Positions 10,740 through 19,875 are shown, counted from the stretch's first letter. The stretch is DNA of 64,000 nucleotides from Aliikangiella coralliicola (GCF_007004725.1 NZ_ML660163.1:452915-516914), one strand, 5' to 3'. The notes: generated from the sequence alone by a model not told the origin. Made by a program: numbers and translations.

Positions 10740-11214
10740 GTGATTATAAAAGTGATTTTTTCTTATGATTTTTTTTACTTTGGACATCCACGGAATATTG
10801 CACTGCAAACTAGAGCTGAATCAATATAAAATGACATTAGGAAAATCGAGAGATTTTGGTGGCTGATTAGGCGCTCATTGCAGCGCATAGTCATCTATGG
10901 GCAAAATGAGCAACGACATCAGACATCAAAATAGCCGATTTTATACTGTCATTTTATATTGATTCAGCTCTATAAGCGGTCCCACAGCGACAATTGGCTC
11001 AGGCACCTTATTACAATCGATAGTCTTATCAGCGACGAAATCCCCCCTATTAAAAGAGTGGCTTCCTGATTTTAGAGACGAGATAAACGGCGTTGCAAAC
11101 GGCAAATATTGGGAAGAATCTATAGCTTTAACTTATAGCTATCACGAACCCTTAGTTTTTCGATACCAGACTGATAAAACAATAAAAACGCTGGAAATCG
11201 CCAACAGGGTATAA
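10740..11214 (+). pseudogene. Open reading frame interrupted by the MITE-like element
   Basis: If bases 10813-10972 are removed together with one TA copy, an uninterrupted frame runs from a GTG at 10740 (or 10752) to the TAA at 11212-11214. The restored product has about 100-104 residues, including LLKEWLPDFRDEINGVANG and KYWEESIALTYSYHEPLV. As the sequence stands, the frame is broken inside the insert. The last 73 bp run antisense to the 3' end of lnt, and no clear ribosome-binding site precedes either GTG. I do not recognise the protein. It could be an inactivated small gene, a 3' remnant of a longer gene, or a chance open frame. Confidence 0.35.
10811..10972. mobile_element. MITE-like palindromic element flanked by TA
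   Basis: Bases 10813-10836 and 10947-10970 are perfect 24-bp terminal inverted repeats beginning GAGCTGAATC. Each is bordered by TA (10811-10812 and 10971-10972), giving a 160-bp element. The interior is also imperfectly self-complementary (for example GCTCATTGCAGCGCATAG against CTATGGGCAAAATGAGC around 10872-10911), so the transcript would fold into one long hairpin. TA target duplication with a short non-coding palindrome is typical of MITEs mobilised by IS630/Tc1-mariner transposases. No transposase is present here and I see no second copy in this window. Removing it restores an open frame, which supports recent insertion. Confidence 0.7.
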
Positions 11215-12719
11215 ACTCCAGCAAGCCCCCAACGTCGATAATAAGTAGCAAAATTAGTCATGGGAACCGACATGCGTAGGCTACTCTGTTGATACCGAGG
11301 AAGCTGCTTTATTAATGTTCCCCTGGCATCAACAACTGCGGTAATGCCATCATTGGTAGAACGAACCAGGGGGATCCCCAATTCAAGCGACCGCATTCTG
11401 GCCATCTGCATATGCTGATAGGGTCCCAGTGATTCTCCAAACCATGCTTCATTGCTAACCGTCACGATAAGCTGAGGGCTCGCTTTGTTTGCAGACTGAT
11501 TAACAGCAGATAATTCGCGGATAATTTCCGGGTAAGCAATTTCATAACAAATTGCAGGTATCACAGTAAAATTGTCAAACTGCATGGGAACTTGAGGCAC
11601 ATCTGCCGGCGTAAATCCGCTCATTGGCAAATCCAAAAACTTAATCAAGCCACGTAACCATTTTTCCAAAGGAACATACTCACCGAAAGGAACGAGCACT
11701 TGCTTGTGGTAGGTTTGTGATTGCTCACCAAATGACTTCAATGCTACAAAACTAAGTTCTCTCGCTTGATCATACTCAGGAATACCGAGAATCAGGTGAG
11801 AATTGTTTTGAATCGCTCTTTGTTGGAGATCGTAGGTAATATCCCTCACTTGATGCGCATAGGCGGGAATTGCTCCCTCAGGCCAAACAACCAGATCTGC
11901 AGACCACAGCTGTTCAGATTCTTGAAAAAGAATCTCGATAATTTCGGCAAAGTAACGCCTGTCCCACTTTTTCTCCTGCGCAATATTCGGTTGAACTAAC
12001 GCAACATCTAACGAGTTTTTCTCATTCAACGCTGTTTGTTGTTTAATCGCCGCCGTATCGGTTAGCGTTACTCTGGCAATTAGCGCAACCCCCATTAGCG
12101 TCGCCGCGACTCCCCAATACAAACGCCCTTCGGGCCGAGTTAGCCCACAAACAATCGCTGCTGCAATAGCAACAACAAACCAACTAAGACCATATACGCC
12201 AAACCAGGTCGCCAATGAAGAAAGCGGTGAGTCGATCTGACTGTATCCTGCCAGTAACCAGGGGAAACCGCTAAATATACTCGATTGTAAAAACTCACTT
12301 AGAACCCATAGCGTAGGCGCAATTAATATCACCATTGAGCGTGATGACATTTGGATCGTTTTAATAACTAAATAACTGAAAACGCCCTTAAAAAACGCCC
12401 AGAAAACGACAAATAGCAGCGTTAATGACGCAGCGCCTAGCACTGGAACATAGCCGAACTCATGAATGCTGACATAAACCCAACTAACGCCAACGAGAAA
12501 ACAGCCAAGCCCCCAGTAATAACCGATTTTAAATGGTGATAGCGGGACTGAACGAATTAAAGCCGTAACAAAAAAGAAAAATGAAACAAAAATCAGCGGC
12601 CACAAATTCACTGGCGCAAATGCTAGTGGGAAAAGCGCACCACTTAAAAACAAACTAATTCGGCTTTTCAGCGGCGTTTTAAAACACCAGTCTAGCCAGG
12701 ACTGAATTAATGTAAGCAA
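11142..12719 (-). CDS. lnt: Apolipoprotein N-acyltransferase
   Basis: Inner-membrane enzyme that adds the third acyl chain to the N-terminal Cys of outer-membrane lipoproteins; 525 residues. About six hydrophobic segments (residues 20-215) are followed by a nitrilase-type domain. The expected Glu-Lys-Cys triad is visible: E in VVWPEGAIP, K in HKQVLVPFGEYVP and C in PAICYEIAYPE; a final membrane segment lies near the C-terminus. The start is a TTG at 12717-12719 with AAGG 10 bp upstream; no better in-frame start was seen. It follows corC, the usual order in gammaproteobacteria. The APE-locus, S41-like and other lipoproteins in the window would be its substrates. Confidence 0.96.
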   Translation of the reverse strand: MLTLIQSWLDWCFKTPLKSRISLFLSGALFPLAFAPVNLWPLIFVSFFFFVTALIRSVPLSPFKIGYYWGLGCFLVGVSWVYVSIHEFGYVPVLGAASLTLLFVVFWAFFKGVFSYLVIKTIQMSSRSMVILIAPTLWVLSEFLQSSIFSGFPWLLAGYSQIDSPLSSLATWFGVYGLSWFVVAIAAAIVCGLTRPEGRLYWGVAATLMGVALIARVTLTDTAAIKQQTALNEKNSLDVALVQPNIAQEKKWDRRYFAEIIEILFQESEQLWSADLVVWPEGAIPAYAHQVRDITYDLQQRAIQNNSHLILGIPEYDQARELSFVALKSFGEQSQTYHKQVLVPFGEYVPLEKWLRGLIKFLDLPMSGFTPADVPQVPMQFDNFTVIPAICYEIAYPEIIRELSAVNQSANKASPQLIVTVSNEAWFGESLGPYQHMQMARMRSLELGIPLVRSTNDGITAVVDARGTLIKQLPRYQQSSLRMSVPMTNFATYYRRWGLAGVYTLLAISSVFIVLSVWYRKTKGS

Positions 12720-12726
12720 CGCTAAG

Positions 12727-12786
12727 TAACCTTATTTTTGTTGATCTTATTTTTAGTGATCTTTTCTGTTGTGATCTTATTTGTAG
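12727..12786. repeat. 15-bp tandem repeats between corC and lnt
   Basis: Three contiguous 15-bp units (12742-12756, 12757-12771 and 12772-12786) share the form TGATCTTnTnTnTnG. A fourth, degenerate unit (TAACCTTATTTTTGT) lies at 12727-12741. They fill most of the 81-bp gap between corC and lnt. On the minus strand the AAGG of the last unit is the ribosome-binding site of lnt. Confidence 0.65.
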
Positions 12787-12800
12787 TATTTCGGATTAGA

Positions 12801-13670
12801 TTATTCGCTGACTTTAGCCAGACTCTGACTTTCGACAAAACTAATACGCAAAAGTTTTATTCTTCGAGTGTCAGCCGAAACGATTTCAAACTTAAGATTA
12901 TCAATCGTAATCGATTCACCTCTTGCAGGCATATGCCCGAAAGCTTGCATTAAAATACCGCCAATCGTGTCATACTCTTCGTTACTTAGCTCGCAACTGA
13001 AATATTCATTGAACTCTTCAATCTCGGTTCGAGCTTTGACGTTATATCGATTGTCAGCAATTTTATGGATATTGTCTTCTTCATCGTCGATATCAAACTC
13101 ATCTTCGATTTCACCCACAATTTGCTCTAACACATCTTCGATAGTCACCAAACCAGCTACACCACCATATTCATCGACAACAATTGCCATATGATTGCGA
13201 TTAGCGCGAAATTCTTTCAATAGTGTGTCGAGGCGCTTACTTTCTGGAATGATAACGGCAGGACGTAAATAATCCTTTAAGTTGAATCTGCTGACAGGAT
13301 CCGCTTCTGATTGAGAGGAAAAGTGAAGCAGGTCTTTGGCTAATAAAATCCCTTCAATATCGTCACGATTATCGCCAATAACTGGAAACCGCGAGTGGCC
13401 AGACTCTACTACAGTGGATAACATCGATGAAAAGTCCATTTCTTCGTCAATCACCACCATTTCAGGACGAGGGATCATAATATCTCGCGCTTGAAGCTCG
13501 GATATGTGCATGACACCAAGCATCATTGAAAGAAGTTCTGGATTGATTAGGGCATTTTCTTCAGCAACTTTCAAAATTTCGACCAGTTGCTCTCTGTCTT
13601 GTGGGGTATCTTGAAAAAGATAAACTATTTTCTCGAACCAACTCCTCGAGGGAGGTTTATCATCGCTCAT
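12801..13670 (-). CDS. corC: CorC/YbeX family protein with tandem CBS domains
   Basis: Cytosolic protein of the CorC/YbeX family, in E. coli linked to magnesium/cobalt efflux and ribosome function. It has 289 residues from the ATG at 13668-13670, which matches the E. coli start (MSDD...). An in-frame start 30 bp upstream is possible but has no better signal. Two CBS domains span about residues 62-185 (DIMIPRPEMV, HSRFPVIGD, EGILLAKDLL, MAIVVDEYGGVAGLVTIEDV). An acidic linker (EDEFDIDDEED) and the CorC_HlyC transporter-associated domain (about residues 205-280, with DTIGGILMQAFGHMPARGE) follow. It lies upstream of lnt, but a TonB receptor separates it from ybeY. Confidence 0.95.
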   Translation of the reverse strand: MSDDKPPSRSWFEKIVYLFQDTPQDREQLVEILKVAEENALINPELLSMMLGVMHISELQARDIMIPRPEMVVIDEEMDFSSMLSTVVESGHSRFPVIGDNRDDIEGILLAKDLLHFSSQSEADPVSRFNLKDYLRPAVIIPESKRLDTLLKEFRANRNHMAIVVDEYGGVAGLVTIEDVLEQIVGEIEDEFDIDDEEDNIHKIADNRYNVKARTEIEEFNEYFSCELSNEEYDTIGGILMQAFGHMPARGESITIDNLKFEIVSADTRRIKLLRISFVESQSLAKVSE

Positions 13671-13774
13671 TGAGAACTTTGCTCTTGTGGCTACAAACAA
13701 CAGAATTGTAGCAAAGGAACCGGGGAGTTTGGAAGGGATTTGTCAACGTCTGAAGTAAAACTCAATGAAAACAA

Positions 13775-13799
13775 AAACTGGCGCATAATGCGCCAGTTT
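13775..13799 (-). terminator. Rho-independent terminator after the TonB receptor gene
   Basis: A perfect 11-bp stem (13775-13785 pairing with 13789-13799) with a 3-nt loop lies just past the TonB receptor stop codon. On the minus strand it is followed by a T-rich run (TTTTGTTTTC). It would end the receptor transcript before corC, making the receptor a monocistronic unit. Confidence 0.8.
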
Positions 13800-13826
13800 C
13801 TTAAGAAATATCTAATTGCCTGAACT

Positions 13827-16466
13827 CTAGAAAGAATAGTTGGCTTTTAGATATAGGAAGCGTCCGTTGAATCCCATTGGAGAGGTTGGTGGAAACTGAG
13901 AACCAACAACTGTTGCCCAAGGGTTTAGGTCAGGCTCTTCGTCAAACAGGTTTTTAGCACCTATCGCAAGACGAAGACTTTCATTAGCATTAAAACCAAA
14001 TTCAGCATCTACTGTCACTGCAGAGCCAGCATCAATCGGTAACGTCGGATCATCGAGGTGTGGCTCGAAATATTCGCCGTAGTAATTTAAGCGGGCTAAA
14101 AGATCCCAGTTATCCTGAGAGTGATTGTAAGTAATTGTTGCTCGATCTTCCGGAACATTCTCTTCCAATTGTCTAACTCTTGTATCGTCGATAATGTCAG
14201 GATTACGAGAATCAACCTCTGTTGATGTGTGGTTTATCGCAAAGTTTAAGTCATTGTCACCACCGAAACCATCCCACGAATAGCTGATAACTATATCTAT
14301 ACCCTGTGTTGTGGTATCGAAGTCATTGGTGAAGTATCTGATTCCAGTAAAACTGGTCGCATCGTTGATACCTTGTGCTAACAACGCCGTAATATCATCT
14401 TGTGTTAACAGTAAAGTAGACGTTTGAGCAATTCGATCAGTCACTTCAATCTGGAACAAGTCAATCGTAACAAACAAGTCTTCATGTTCCCAAACAGCAC
14501 CAATCGTGAAACTTTCAGATTCTTCTGGTGTTAATGCTTTACCACCTTTTTGAACTGAAATCGGGTTAGTCGGCGGTAAGGTCGCCTGATCAGCGAGTGC
14601 ACCGTTGGTAAACTGTGTTGATACGTTAATTACGTTAGATTGACCAACAGTCGGCGCTCGAAATCCTGTCGAGACAGAACCACGGAACGCGAATTCATCG
14701 CTGGCTTGAAAGTGGCCCGATAATTTCCAGTCAGTGGTATTACCAAAATCACTGAAATCTTCGTATCTAACAGCAAAATCAATCATAAGTGCGTCATTAA
14801 CGTAGGTTTCTAAATCAATATAAACACCAACGTTACTGCGACTAAACACGCCTGCGGCTTCGGGTTTAAAACCTGGGAATCCGTTTGAACCGATGCCGAA
14901 TCCTTGAGTTGCGCCATTTCCATTGTTAGCCGCCGGATCGAAGCCCAAAATACCAACTTCGAATGACTTCAAGTCGCCCGGCTTGATTTCAAAGGAATCT
15001 TCTCGCCACTCAACACCAGCAGAAAATGTTAGCAATTCAACCACATCAGTTTCTATTTCTTTAGAAATGTCATAGTTTAGCGCTTTTTCTAATTGAATAT
15101 AGCTTCCAGGCTCAAATGAGGTTGGTGTATTTGGTCCCAGAGAAGCGTTAACCGTGTTACGAATGGTAAAATCAACTGCGTTACGACCTACACTGAAACT
15201 CAGATCGTATAACATACCGCTTTCAAACTCACCTTTAGTCCCTAATACAATGGAAGTATCAACTACCTGACCACCAAACCTGGGCGTAAAACCGCCAGGG
15301 AACATTGAATTGAATGCAAAACAGTTAGCGCCGGGAAGAGATGCTAGCGCAGCAGGATCGGGTACATTGTTTACTATTTCAACTAAAGGACAGTTGATCT
15401 GTTGGTCTGCGCCGGCAAGTGAACCAACAAGCAAAGTCGGTGTTGCATTGTCCCAGGCAGCAGCTCCAGCGGCATCTACTTCTGGATCAGGACGCAGCAT
15501 TATCGTGCCGTTAACATCCCTGTATATACCAGCAAAGACGCCAGGTCGAGTATTTGGATTACGGAAGAAAAAACCACCGTCGACAGTTCTTTCGGCGTAG
15601 TTTCCGAACATATAGGCTTCTTTGTTGTTACCTAAATCAAGTCCGAAATTCCCGAAAAATTTAATATCGTCTTTTACTTCTGGAGAACCCCAAATTTGGG
15701 CAGGATCAGCAACATTGGTATTTCCGGCCGCAATCAGCGTTGCAGCATCGCCACGCTGTACACTGCGGCTGGTTGCCTCAGCATCTTTTAGTTCAAAGGT
15801 AAAATTTGCAAAACCCCGCTCGCTCAATGGAAGACCGAGGTTTCCAGAAAAAACAGCCGTATCGCCGTCTCCTTCAGCATATTCACCCCAACGGGCTTCA
15901 AACTCTCCGCCACTACTATTATCTTTTAGTACAAAGTTAAGTACACCTGCGATTGCGTCTGAACCATATTGAGCAGATGCACCATCACGAAGTATTTCTA
16001 CCTGTTTTAATGCCATTGCAGGAATGACAGAGACGTCAGGCCCTTGAGAGCCGTCAGCAATACCACCACCAAGGAAAGTAATGACAGCAGAACGGTGACG
16101 GCGTTTGCCGTTAACCAGTACAAGTGTGTTATCTGGTGGAAGTCCACGTAAGTTAGCAGGTCTGGTAATGGTTCCAGCGTCACTGATAGGTTGTTCGTTA
16201 ACATTAAATGAAGGCGCGACCGCTGCCAACAGGGAGGTCATATCGGTCGAGCCATTTTTTGCCATCTCATCCGCTGAAATAACATCAACTGGTACAGGAG
16301 AATCTCCAATTGAACGTGGAGCAGCTCGAGACCCTACAATTACCATCGTTTGAGCTTCTTCCTCGCCATCATCGTCTTGCTCTTCCTCAGCAGCATATAA
16401 AGGCGTCGAACTAAGCGCGAGCCCCATTGCCAAGATTAAGCTTCTTTTTCTGAAGTTGTTAGCCAT
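13827..16466 (-). CDS. TonB-dependent outer-membrane receptor, substrate unknown
   Basis: Outer-membrane gated transporter of 879 residues. A signal peptide (about residues 1-25, cleaved after PLYA) is followed by an unusually acidic stretch (EEEQDDDGEEEA) and a TonB-box-like segment (TMVIVGSR). The plug domain comes next (about residues 50-170, with ITRPANLRGLPPDNTLVLVNGKRR) and then the beta-barrel, ending in the canonical C-terminal Phe (KANYSF). The pattern FRAPTVGQS and the C-terminal GAKNLFDEEP are typical of the family. The ATG has AAAGGA 9 bp upstream. A strong promoter candidate and a terminator frame the gene, which interrupts the usual ybeY-corC adjacency. No ligand can be assigned from the sequence. 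Confidence 0.93.
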   Translation of the reverse strand: MANNFRKRSLILAMGLALSSTPLYAAEEEQDDDGEEEAQTMVIVGSRAAPRSIGDSPVPVDVISADEMAKNGSTDMTSLLAAVAPSFNVNEQPISDAGTITRPANLRGLPPDNTLVLVNGKRRHRSAVITFLGGGIADGSQGPDVSVIPAMALKQVEILRDGASAQYGSDAIAGVLNFVLKDNSSGGEFEARWGEYAEGDGDTAVFSGNLGLPLSERGFANFTFELKDAEATSRSVQRGDAATLIAAGNTNVADPAQIWGSPEVKDDIKFFGNFGLDLGNNKEAYMFGNYAERTVDGGFFFRNPNTRPGVFAGIYRDVNGTIMLRPDPEVDAAGAAAWDNATPTLLVGSLAGADQQINCPLVEIVNNVPDPAALASLPGANCFAFNSMFPGGFTPRFGGQVVDTSIVLGTKGEFESGMLYDLSFSVGRNAVDFTIRNTVNASLGPNTPTSFEPGSYIQLEKALNYDISKEIETDVVELLTFSAGVEWREDSFEIKPGDLKSFEVGILGFDPAANNGNGATQGFGIGSNGFPGFKPEAAGVFSRSNVGVYIDLETYVNDALMIDFAVRYEDFSDFGNTTDWKLSGHFQASDEFAFRGSVSTGFRAPTVGQSNVINVSTQFTNGALADQATLPPTNPISVQKGGKALTPEESESFTIGAVWEHEDLFVTIDLFQIEVTDRIAQTSTLLLTQDDITALLAQGINDATSFTGIRYFTNDFDTTTQGIDIVISYSWDGFGGDNDLNFAINHTSTEVDSRNPDIIDDTRVRQLEENVPEDRATITYNHSQDNWDLLARLNYYGEYFEPHLDDPTLPIDAGSAVTVDAEFGFNANESLRLAIGAKNLFDEEPDLNPWATVVGSQFPPTSPMGFNGRFLYLKANYSF

Positions 16467-16944
16467 GTCTCTATATCCTTTGATTAGATTAGGTTATTTT
16501 TATTTTGCCCGGATACTACTTAGATTCTCGAAGCACTTCGTTTATAAAACAGTTATCGCCCAATTGCAAGCTAGAGGAATGGCTGCATATACTAATAAGA
16601 TATAAGAGAATTAGGGCTGGATATTAATCGAACGGTTAAAACGATGTTAGCAAATAACGCCGAATTTTATGCATTTTTAGCAACAATTCTAAACAGAAGG
16701 CAGTGAATAAGCCGCTAATAATGACAAACAAACCATCGTGGAATTAACCAAACTCAGGCCAATGTTGAGAGTGAATATTCAAGCTAATAACATCGGAATT
16801 TTACCATTTTTTCGGTTGTTGAGATTTAGAGTAACTCGACAACTAAAAATAAATTAGCCTGAGATTTGGATAAGAGAATTCAACGGCTTTCTCAATAGAT
16901 AGTTATTTGAATAAGTTAAAATGATTTTTGATGAATTGATTAGC
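16467..16944. other. 478-bp intergenic region between the TonB receptor gene and ybeY
   Basis: It holds the receptor promoter near its left end and a 9-bp imperfect stem (16815-16823 with 16835-16843, one G-T wobble), which has no U-run on either strand. I see no gene, tRNA or repeat family in the rest. The ybeY stop codon is at the right border, so the 3' end of the miaB-ybeZ-ybeY transcript must fall here. Confidence 0.6.
16541..16569 (-). promoter_or_regulatory. Sigma-70 promoter of the TonB receptor gene
   Basis: On the minus strand TTGCAA (16569-16564) and TATAAA (16546-16541) are 17 bp apart, with the start codon about 75 bp downstream. Both boxes and the spacing are close to consensus. 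I see no convincing Fur-box palindrome overlapping it. Confidence 0.6.
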
Positions 16945-17403
16945 TCAATTATAGGGATCAGCAATTCCAAGAGACGCTAAAATCGAAACTTCCAGCGACT
17001 CCATTTCATCTGCTTCATTGGGATCAATATGATCAAAGCCTAACAAATGCAATGTGCCATGAATTAACATATGAGCCCAATGATCTTTGATTGATTTATT
17101 TTGCTCAGTCGCTTCCAGTTTCACCACTTCGTTGCACACAACCAGATCACCGAGTAGATCGAGCGGTACTTCTGGCGGAGCTTCGAACGGAAAAGAAAGA
17201 ATATTGGTTGGTTTGGCTTTATTACGGTAGGTGTGATTTAAATGTTCGCTTTCAGACTCATCGACAATGCGAAGTGTCACTTCAGCCCTTTCTGCAGCAT
17301 ATTTGGCGTGCTCTAAAGCGGACTGAATCCACTTAACAACTTCATCTTGTGCAGGAATGTTCTGAAATTGCTGCGGATTTTGAATATCAACCTCGACAAT
17401 CAT
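16945..17403 (-). CDS. ybeY: Endoribonuclease YbeY (rRNA maturation, ribosome quality control)
   Basis: Single-strand-specific, metal-dependent RNase needed for 16S rRNA 3' processing in the family. The zinc signature HGTLHLLGFDH (about residues 113-123) supplies the three histidines. I take the ATG at 17401-17403 (152 residues, MIVEVDIQNP), which lies 4 bp after the ybeZ stop. Upstream in-frame starts would overlap ybeZ and add a non-conserved N-terminus. It forms the conserved block miaB-ybeZ-ybeY, but corC does not follow directly. Confidence 0.95.
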   Translation of the reverse strand: MIVEVDIQNPQQFQNIPAQDEVVKWIQSALEHAKYAAERAEVTLRIVDESESEHLNHTYRNKAKPTNILSFPFEAPPEVPLDLLGDLVVCNEVVKLEATEQNKSIKDHWAHMLIHGTLHLLGFDHIDPNEADEMESLEVSILASLGIADPYN

Positions 17404-17407
17404 AGAC

Positions 17408-18463
17408 TCACGCCTGACCCGCATCTTGGGTTTTATCGTCTTGTGATTCAAAAGTATTTTCGTCGTTTAGCTCAAATCTTTCATTACGATTTTGCGGCTT
17501 TTTTTGAGCAAGCTCATCATTAGCCTCATAGGCACGGACAATCCTCTGAACAACAGGATGTCGCACCACATCGGCAGATTGAAAAAAGGAAAACTTCACA
17601 CCTTTAACATTACTCAAAATATCGATAGCTTGTCTCAACCCAGAGGTTTTTCCACGAGGTAAATCAATTTGAGTGATATCGCCGGTTATCACCGCTTTTG
17701 AATTAAACCCTATTCTGGTTAAAAACATTTTCATTTGCTCGATGGTCGTATTCTGACTTTCGTCCATAATAATAAATGCGTCGTTCAGGGTGCGTCCTCG
17801 CATATAGGCTAGCGGGGCCACTTCAATCACATTACGCTCAATCAATTTGGCTACGCGCTCAAACCCGAGCATTTCATATAATGCGTCATATAGTGGTCGC
17901 AAATAAGGATCAACTTTCTGATTCAAATCGCCAGGCAAAAAACCGAGCTTTTCACCTGCTTCTACCGCCGGGCGAGTCAATAAAATTCGTCTGATTTCCT
18001 GACGCTCAAGCGCATCGACTGCCGCCGCCACAGCAAGATAGGTTTTACCCGTTCCGGCAGGTCCGACACCAAAAGTCACATCACTGGAGAGAATATTTTC
18101 AACATAAGTTTGTTGATTAATTCCCCGCGGTCGAATCAATCCTTTTTTGGTCGTGATAACAATGTCTGATGGCTTCTCACTAATGCTATCTGAGAGCTTT
18201 TGACAACCTGCCTGAACAATCAAGTGAAGTTTTTCAGTGGTTAAACAACGGTTATCTTCAATTTCCTGATAAAGTTGTTGGATAATTTCCAGCGCGGCCT
18301 CTACGTGTGCATCCTCGCCAATAATTTTAAAAACATTAGCACGATTATTAATTTCTACACCGAGACGTTTTTCCAATAGACGAAAATTTTCGTCAAGGTG
18401 TCCACTCAGAATCGCCAGATACTGATTGTCATAGGGGTCGAGAATAAATTCCTTGGTTACCAT
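17408..18463 (-). CDS. ybeZ: PhoH-like ATPase YbeZ
   Basis: PhoH-family ATPase that works with YbeY in RNA metabolism. The N-terminal half is KH-like; the Walker A motif GPAGTGKTYLA is near residue 134 and the Walker B-like DAFIIMDESQN near residue 231. It has 351 residues from the ATG at 18461-18463, with GCGGAA about 10 bp upstream. The C-terminal 30 residues are polar and rich in Asn, Glu and Asp, probably disordered. It lies between miaB and ybeY with short gaps, consistent with co-transcription. Confidence 0.95.
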   Translation of the reverse strand: MVTKEFILDPYDNQYLAILSGHLDENFRLLEKRLGVEINNRANVFKIIGEDAHVEAALEIIQQLYQEIEDNRCLTTEKLHLIVQAGCQKLSDSISEKPSDIVITTKKGLIRPRGINQQTYVENILSSDVTFGVGPAGTGKTYLAVAAAVDALERQEIRRILLTRPAVEAGEKLGFLPGDLNQKVDPYLRPLYDALYEMLGFERVAKLIERNVIEVAPLAYMRGRTLNDAFIIMDESQNTTIEQMKMFLTRIGFNSKAVITGDITQIDLPRGKTSGLRQAIDILSNVKGVKFSFFQSADVVRHPVVQRIVRAYEANDELAQKKPQNRNERFELNDENTFESQDDKTQDAGQA

Positions 18464-18482
18464 CAATGATTTTCCGCTTTCC

Positions 18483-19808
18483 TTAGTTAGCTAAAACTCC
18501 ACGCATTGAATTAGGCAACACTTCAGTAATCACCACATCAACAAATTGGCCAATCATTTTTGGTTGTCCGTCAAAATTAACAATTCGATTATTTTCTGTT
18601 CTTCCACACAGTTGCATCGGATCTTTCTTTGAAGGGCCTTCGACTAAAATTCTCTGAGTCGTGTTCAGCATACGTCGAGCATGGGCCAGGCCCTGTTGAT
18701 TAAGCCGTTGTTGCAGTAAAGCCAAACGCTCTTTTTTAGTTTCCATTGGCGTGTCGTCAACCAAATCTGATGCAGGTGTACCTGGTCTTTGGCTGTAGAT
18801 AAAACTAAAGCTTAAATCAAAATCAATGTCCGCGATTAAATCCATAGTGTTGCGAAAATCTTGGTCAGTTTCTCCAGGAAAACCGATGATGAAATCAGAT
18901 GACATGCTGATATTCGGACGAATTGCTTTAAGTTTTCGGATCTTAGATTTGTATTCGAGTACTGTATGGCCTCGTTTCATCATATTTAAAACGCGATCAG
19001 ACCCGCTTTGAACCGGCAAATGCAAATGACTGACTAATTCGGGGACTTTGGCGTAAACATCAATTAGTCTCTGAGAAAATTCTACCGGGTGTGACGTGGT
19101 GAATCGAATTCTGTCGATACCTTCTATCGCGGCGACCAATTCAATGAGATCGGCGAGGTCTGCGTGCCCGCCATCGTGTGTTTTTCCACGATAAGCGTTA
19201 ACATTTTGCCCCAGCAAATTCACTTCTCTGACGCCTTTTTCAGCAAGGCCGACCACATCGGCAATGATATCGTCGAATGGTCGACTTACCTCTTCCCCTC
19301 GGGTATACGGAACCACACAAAAAGAGCAGTATTTACTACATCCTTCCATGATTGAAACAAAAGCAGTGACACCTTCCACTTGCTGTTCAGGCAAAACATC
19401 AAACTTTTCGATTTCAGGAAAGGTAATATCAATAACTGGTGATTTTTCCTGGGAAACTTCATTAATCATGTTGGGCAATCGGTGCAAAGTCTGAGGCCCA
19501 AACACCATATCAACGTATGGCGCTCTTTGGCGAATCACTTTTCCTTCCTGGCTGGCAACACAACCACCAACAGCGATCAGCAGGTCAGGCTTGCTCTGCT
19601 TAAAGTTTTTCCATTGGCCCAGCTGTGAAAATACCTTTTCTTGCGCCTTTTCTCGAATGGAACAAGTATTCAAAACCAGAACATCAGCCTCTTCAGGCTC
19701 ATTGGTTAGCTCCAGTTGATGAGTTTTGTTCAATAGATCGGCCATACGAGATGAATCATATTCGTTCATCTGGCAGCCCCAGGTTTTAATGTACAGCTTT
19801 TTGGTCAT
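18483..19808 (-). CDS. miaB: tRNA-2-methylthio-N6-dimethylallyladenosine synthase
   Basis: Radical-SAM methylthiotransferase that adds the ms2 group to i6A37 of tRNAs reading UNN codons. The N-terminal UPF0004 domain carries three cluster ligands ([29 protein letters not shown]). The radical-SAM motif CSKYCSFC is near residue 155, and a C-terminal TRAM domain covers about residues 375-440. I place the start at the ATG 19806-19808, matching the [13 protein letters not shown] start of E. coli MiaB; a TTG two codons upstream is the alternative. It is the first gene of the miaB-ybeZ-ybeY unit. Confidence 0.97.
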   Translation of the reverse strand: MTKKLYIKTWGCQMNEYDSSRMADLLNKTHQLELTNEPEEADVLVLNTCSIREKAQEKVFSQLGQWKNFKQSKPDLLIAVGGCVASQEGKVIRQRAPYVDMVFGPQTLHRLPNMINEVSQEKSPVIDITFPEIEKFDVLPEQQVEGVTAFVSIMEGCSKYCSFCVVPYTRGEEVSRPFDDIIADVVGLAEKGVREVNLLGQNVNAYRGKTHDGGHADLADLIELVAAIEGIDRIRFTTSHPVEFSQRLIDVYAKVPELVSHLHLPVQSGSDRVLNMMKRGHTVLEYKSKIRKLKAIRPNISMSSDFIIGFPGETDQDFRNTMDLIADIDFDLSFSFIYSQRPGTPASDLVDDTPMETKKERLALLQQRLNQQGLAHARRMLNTTQRILVEGPSKKDPMQLCGRTENNRIVNFDGQPKMIGQFVDVVITEVLPNSMRGVLAN

Positions 19809-19875
19809 GCTCAATCGTAATTTCCGGTGGTTTAAAGTGACAAACAGACTGATTCCACGAAAAATCAGGGCGCGG

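Noticed and set aside
12738-12953. Hydrophobic 71-codon frame on the plus strand (corC-lnt gap)
   Set aside because: Its hydrophobic start is produced by the T-rich tandem repeats, and the rest is antisense to corC. No ribosome-binding site.
15310-15600. Open frame of 96 codons on the plus strand inside the TonB receptor gene
   Set aside because: It is antisense to a clearly coding receptor frame, has no ribosome-binding site and low-complexity composition typical of a shadow frame.
16815-16843. 9-bp stem in the TonB receptor-ybeY gap as a terminator for ybeY
   Set aside because: No T-run follows the stem on either strand and one pair is a wobble; it is 100 bp beyond the ybeY stop.
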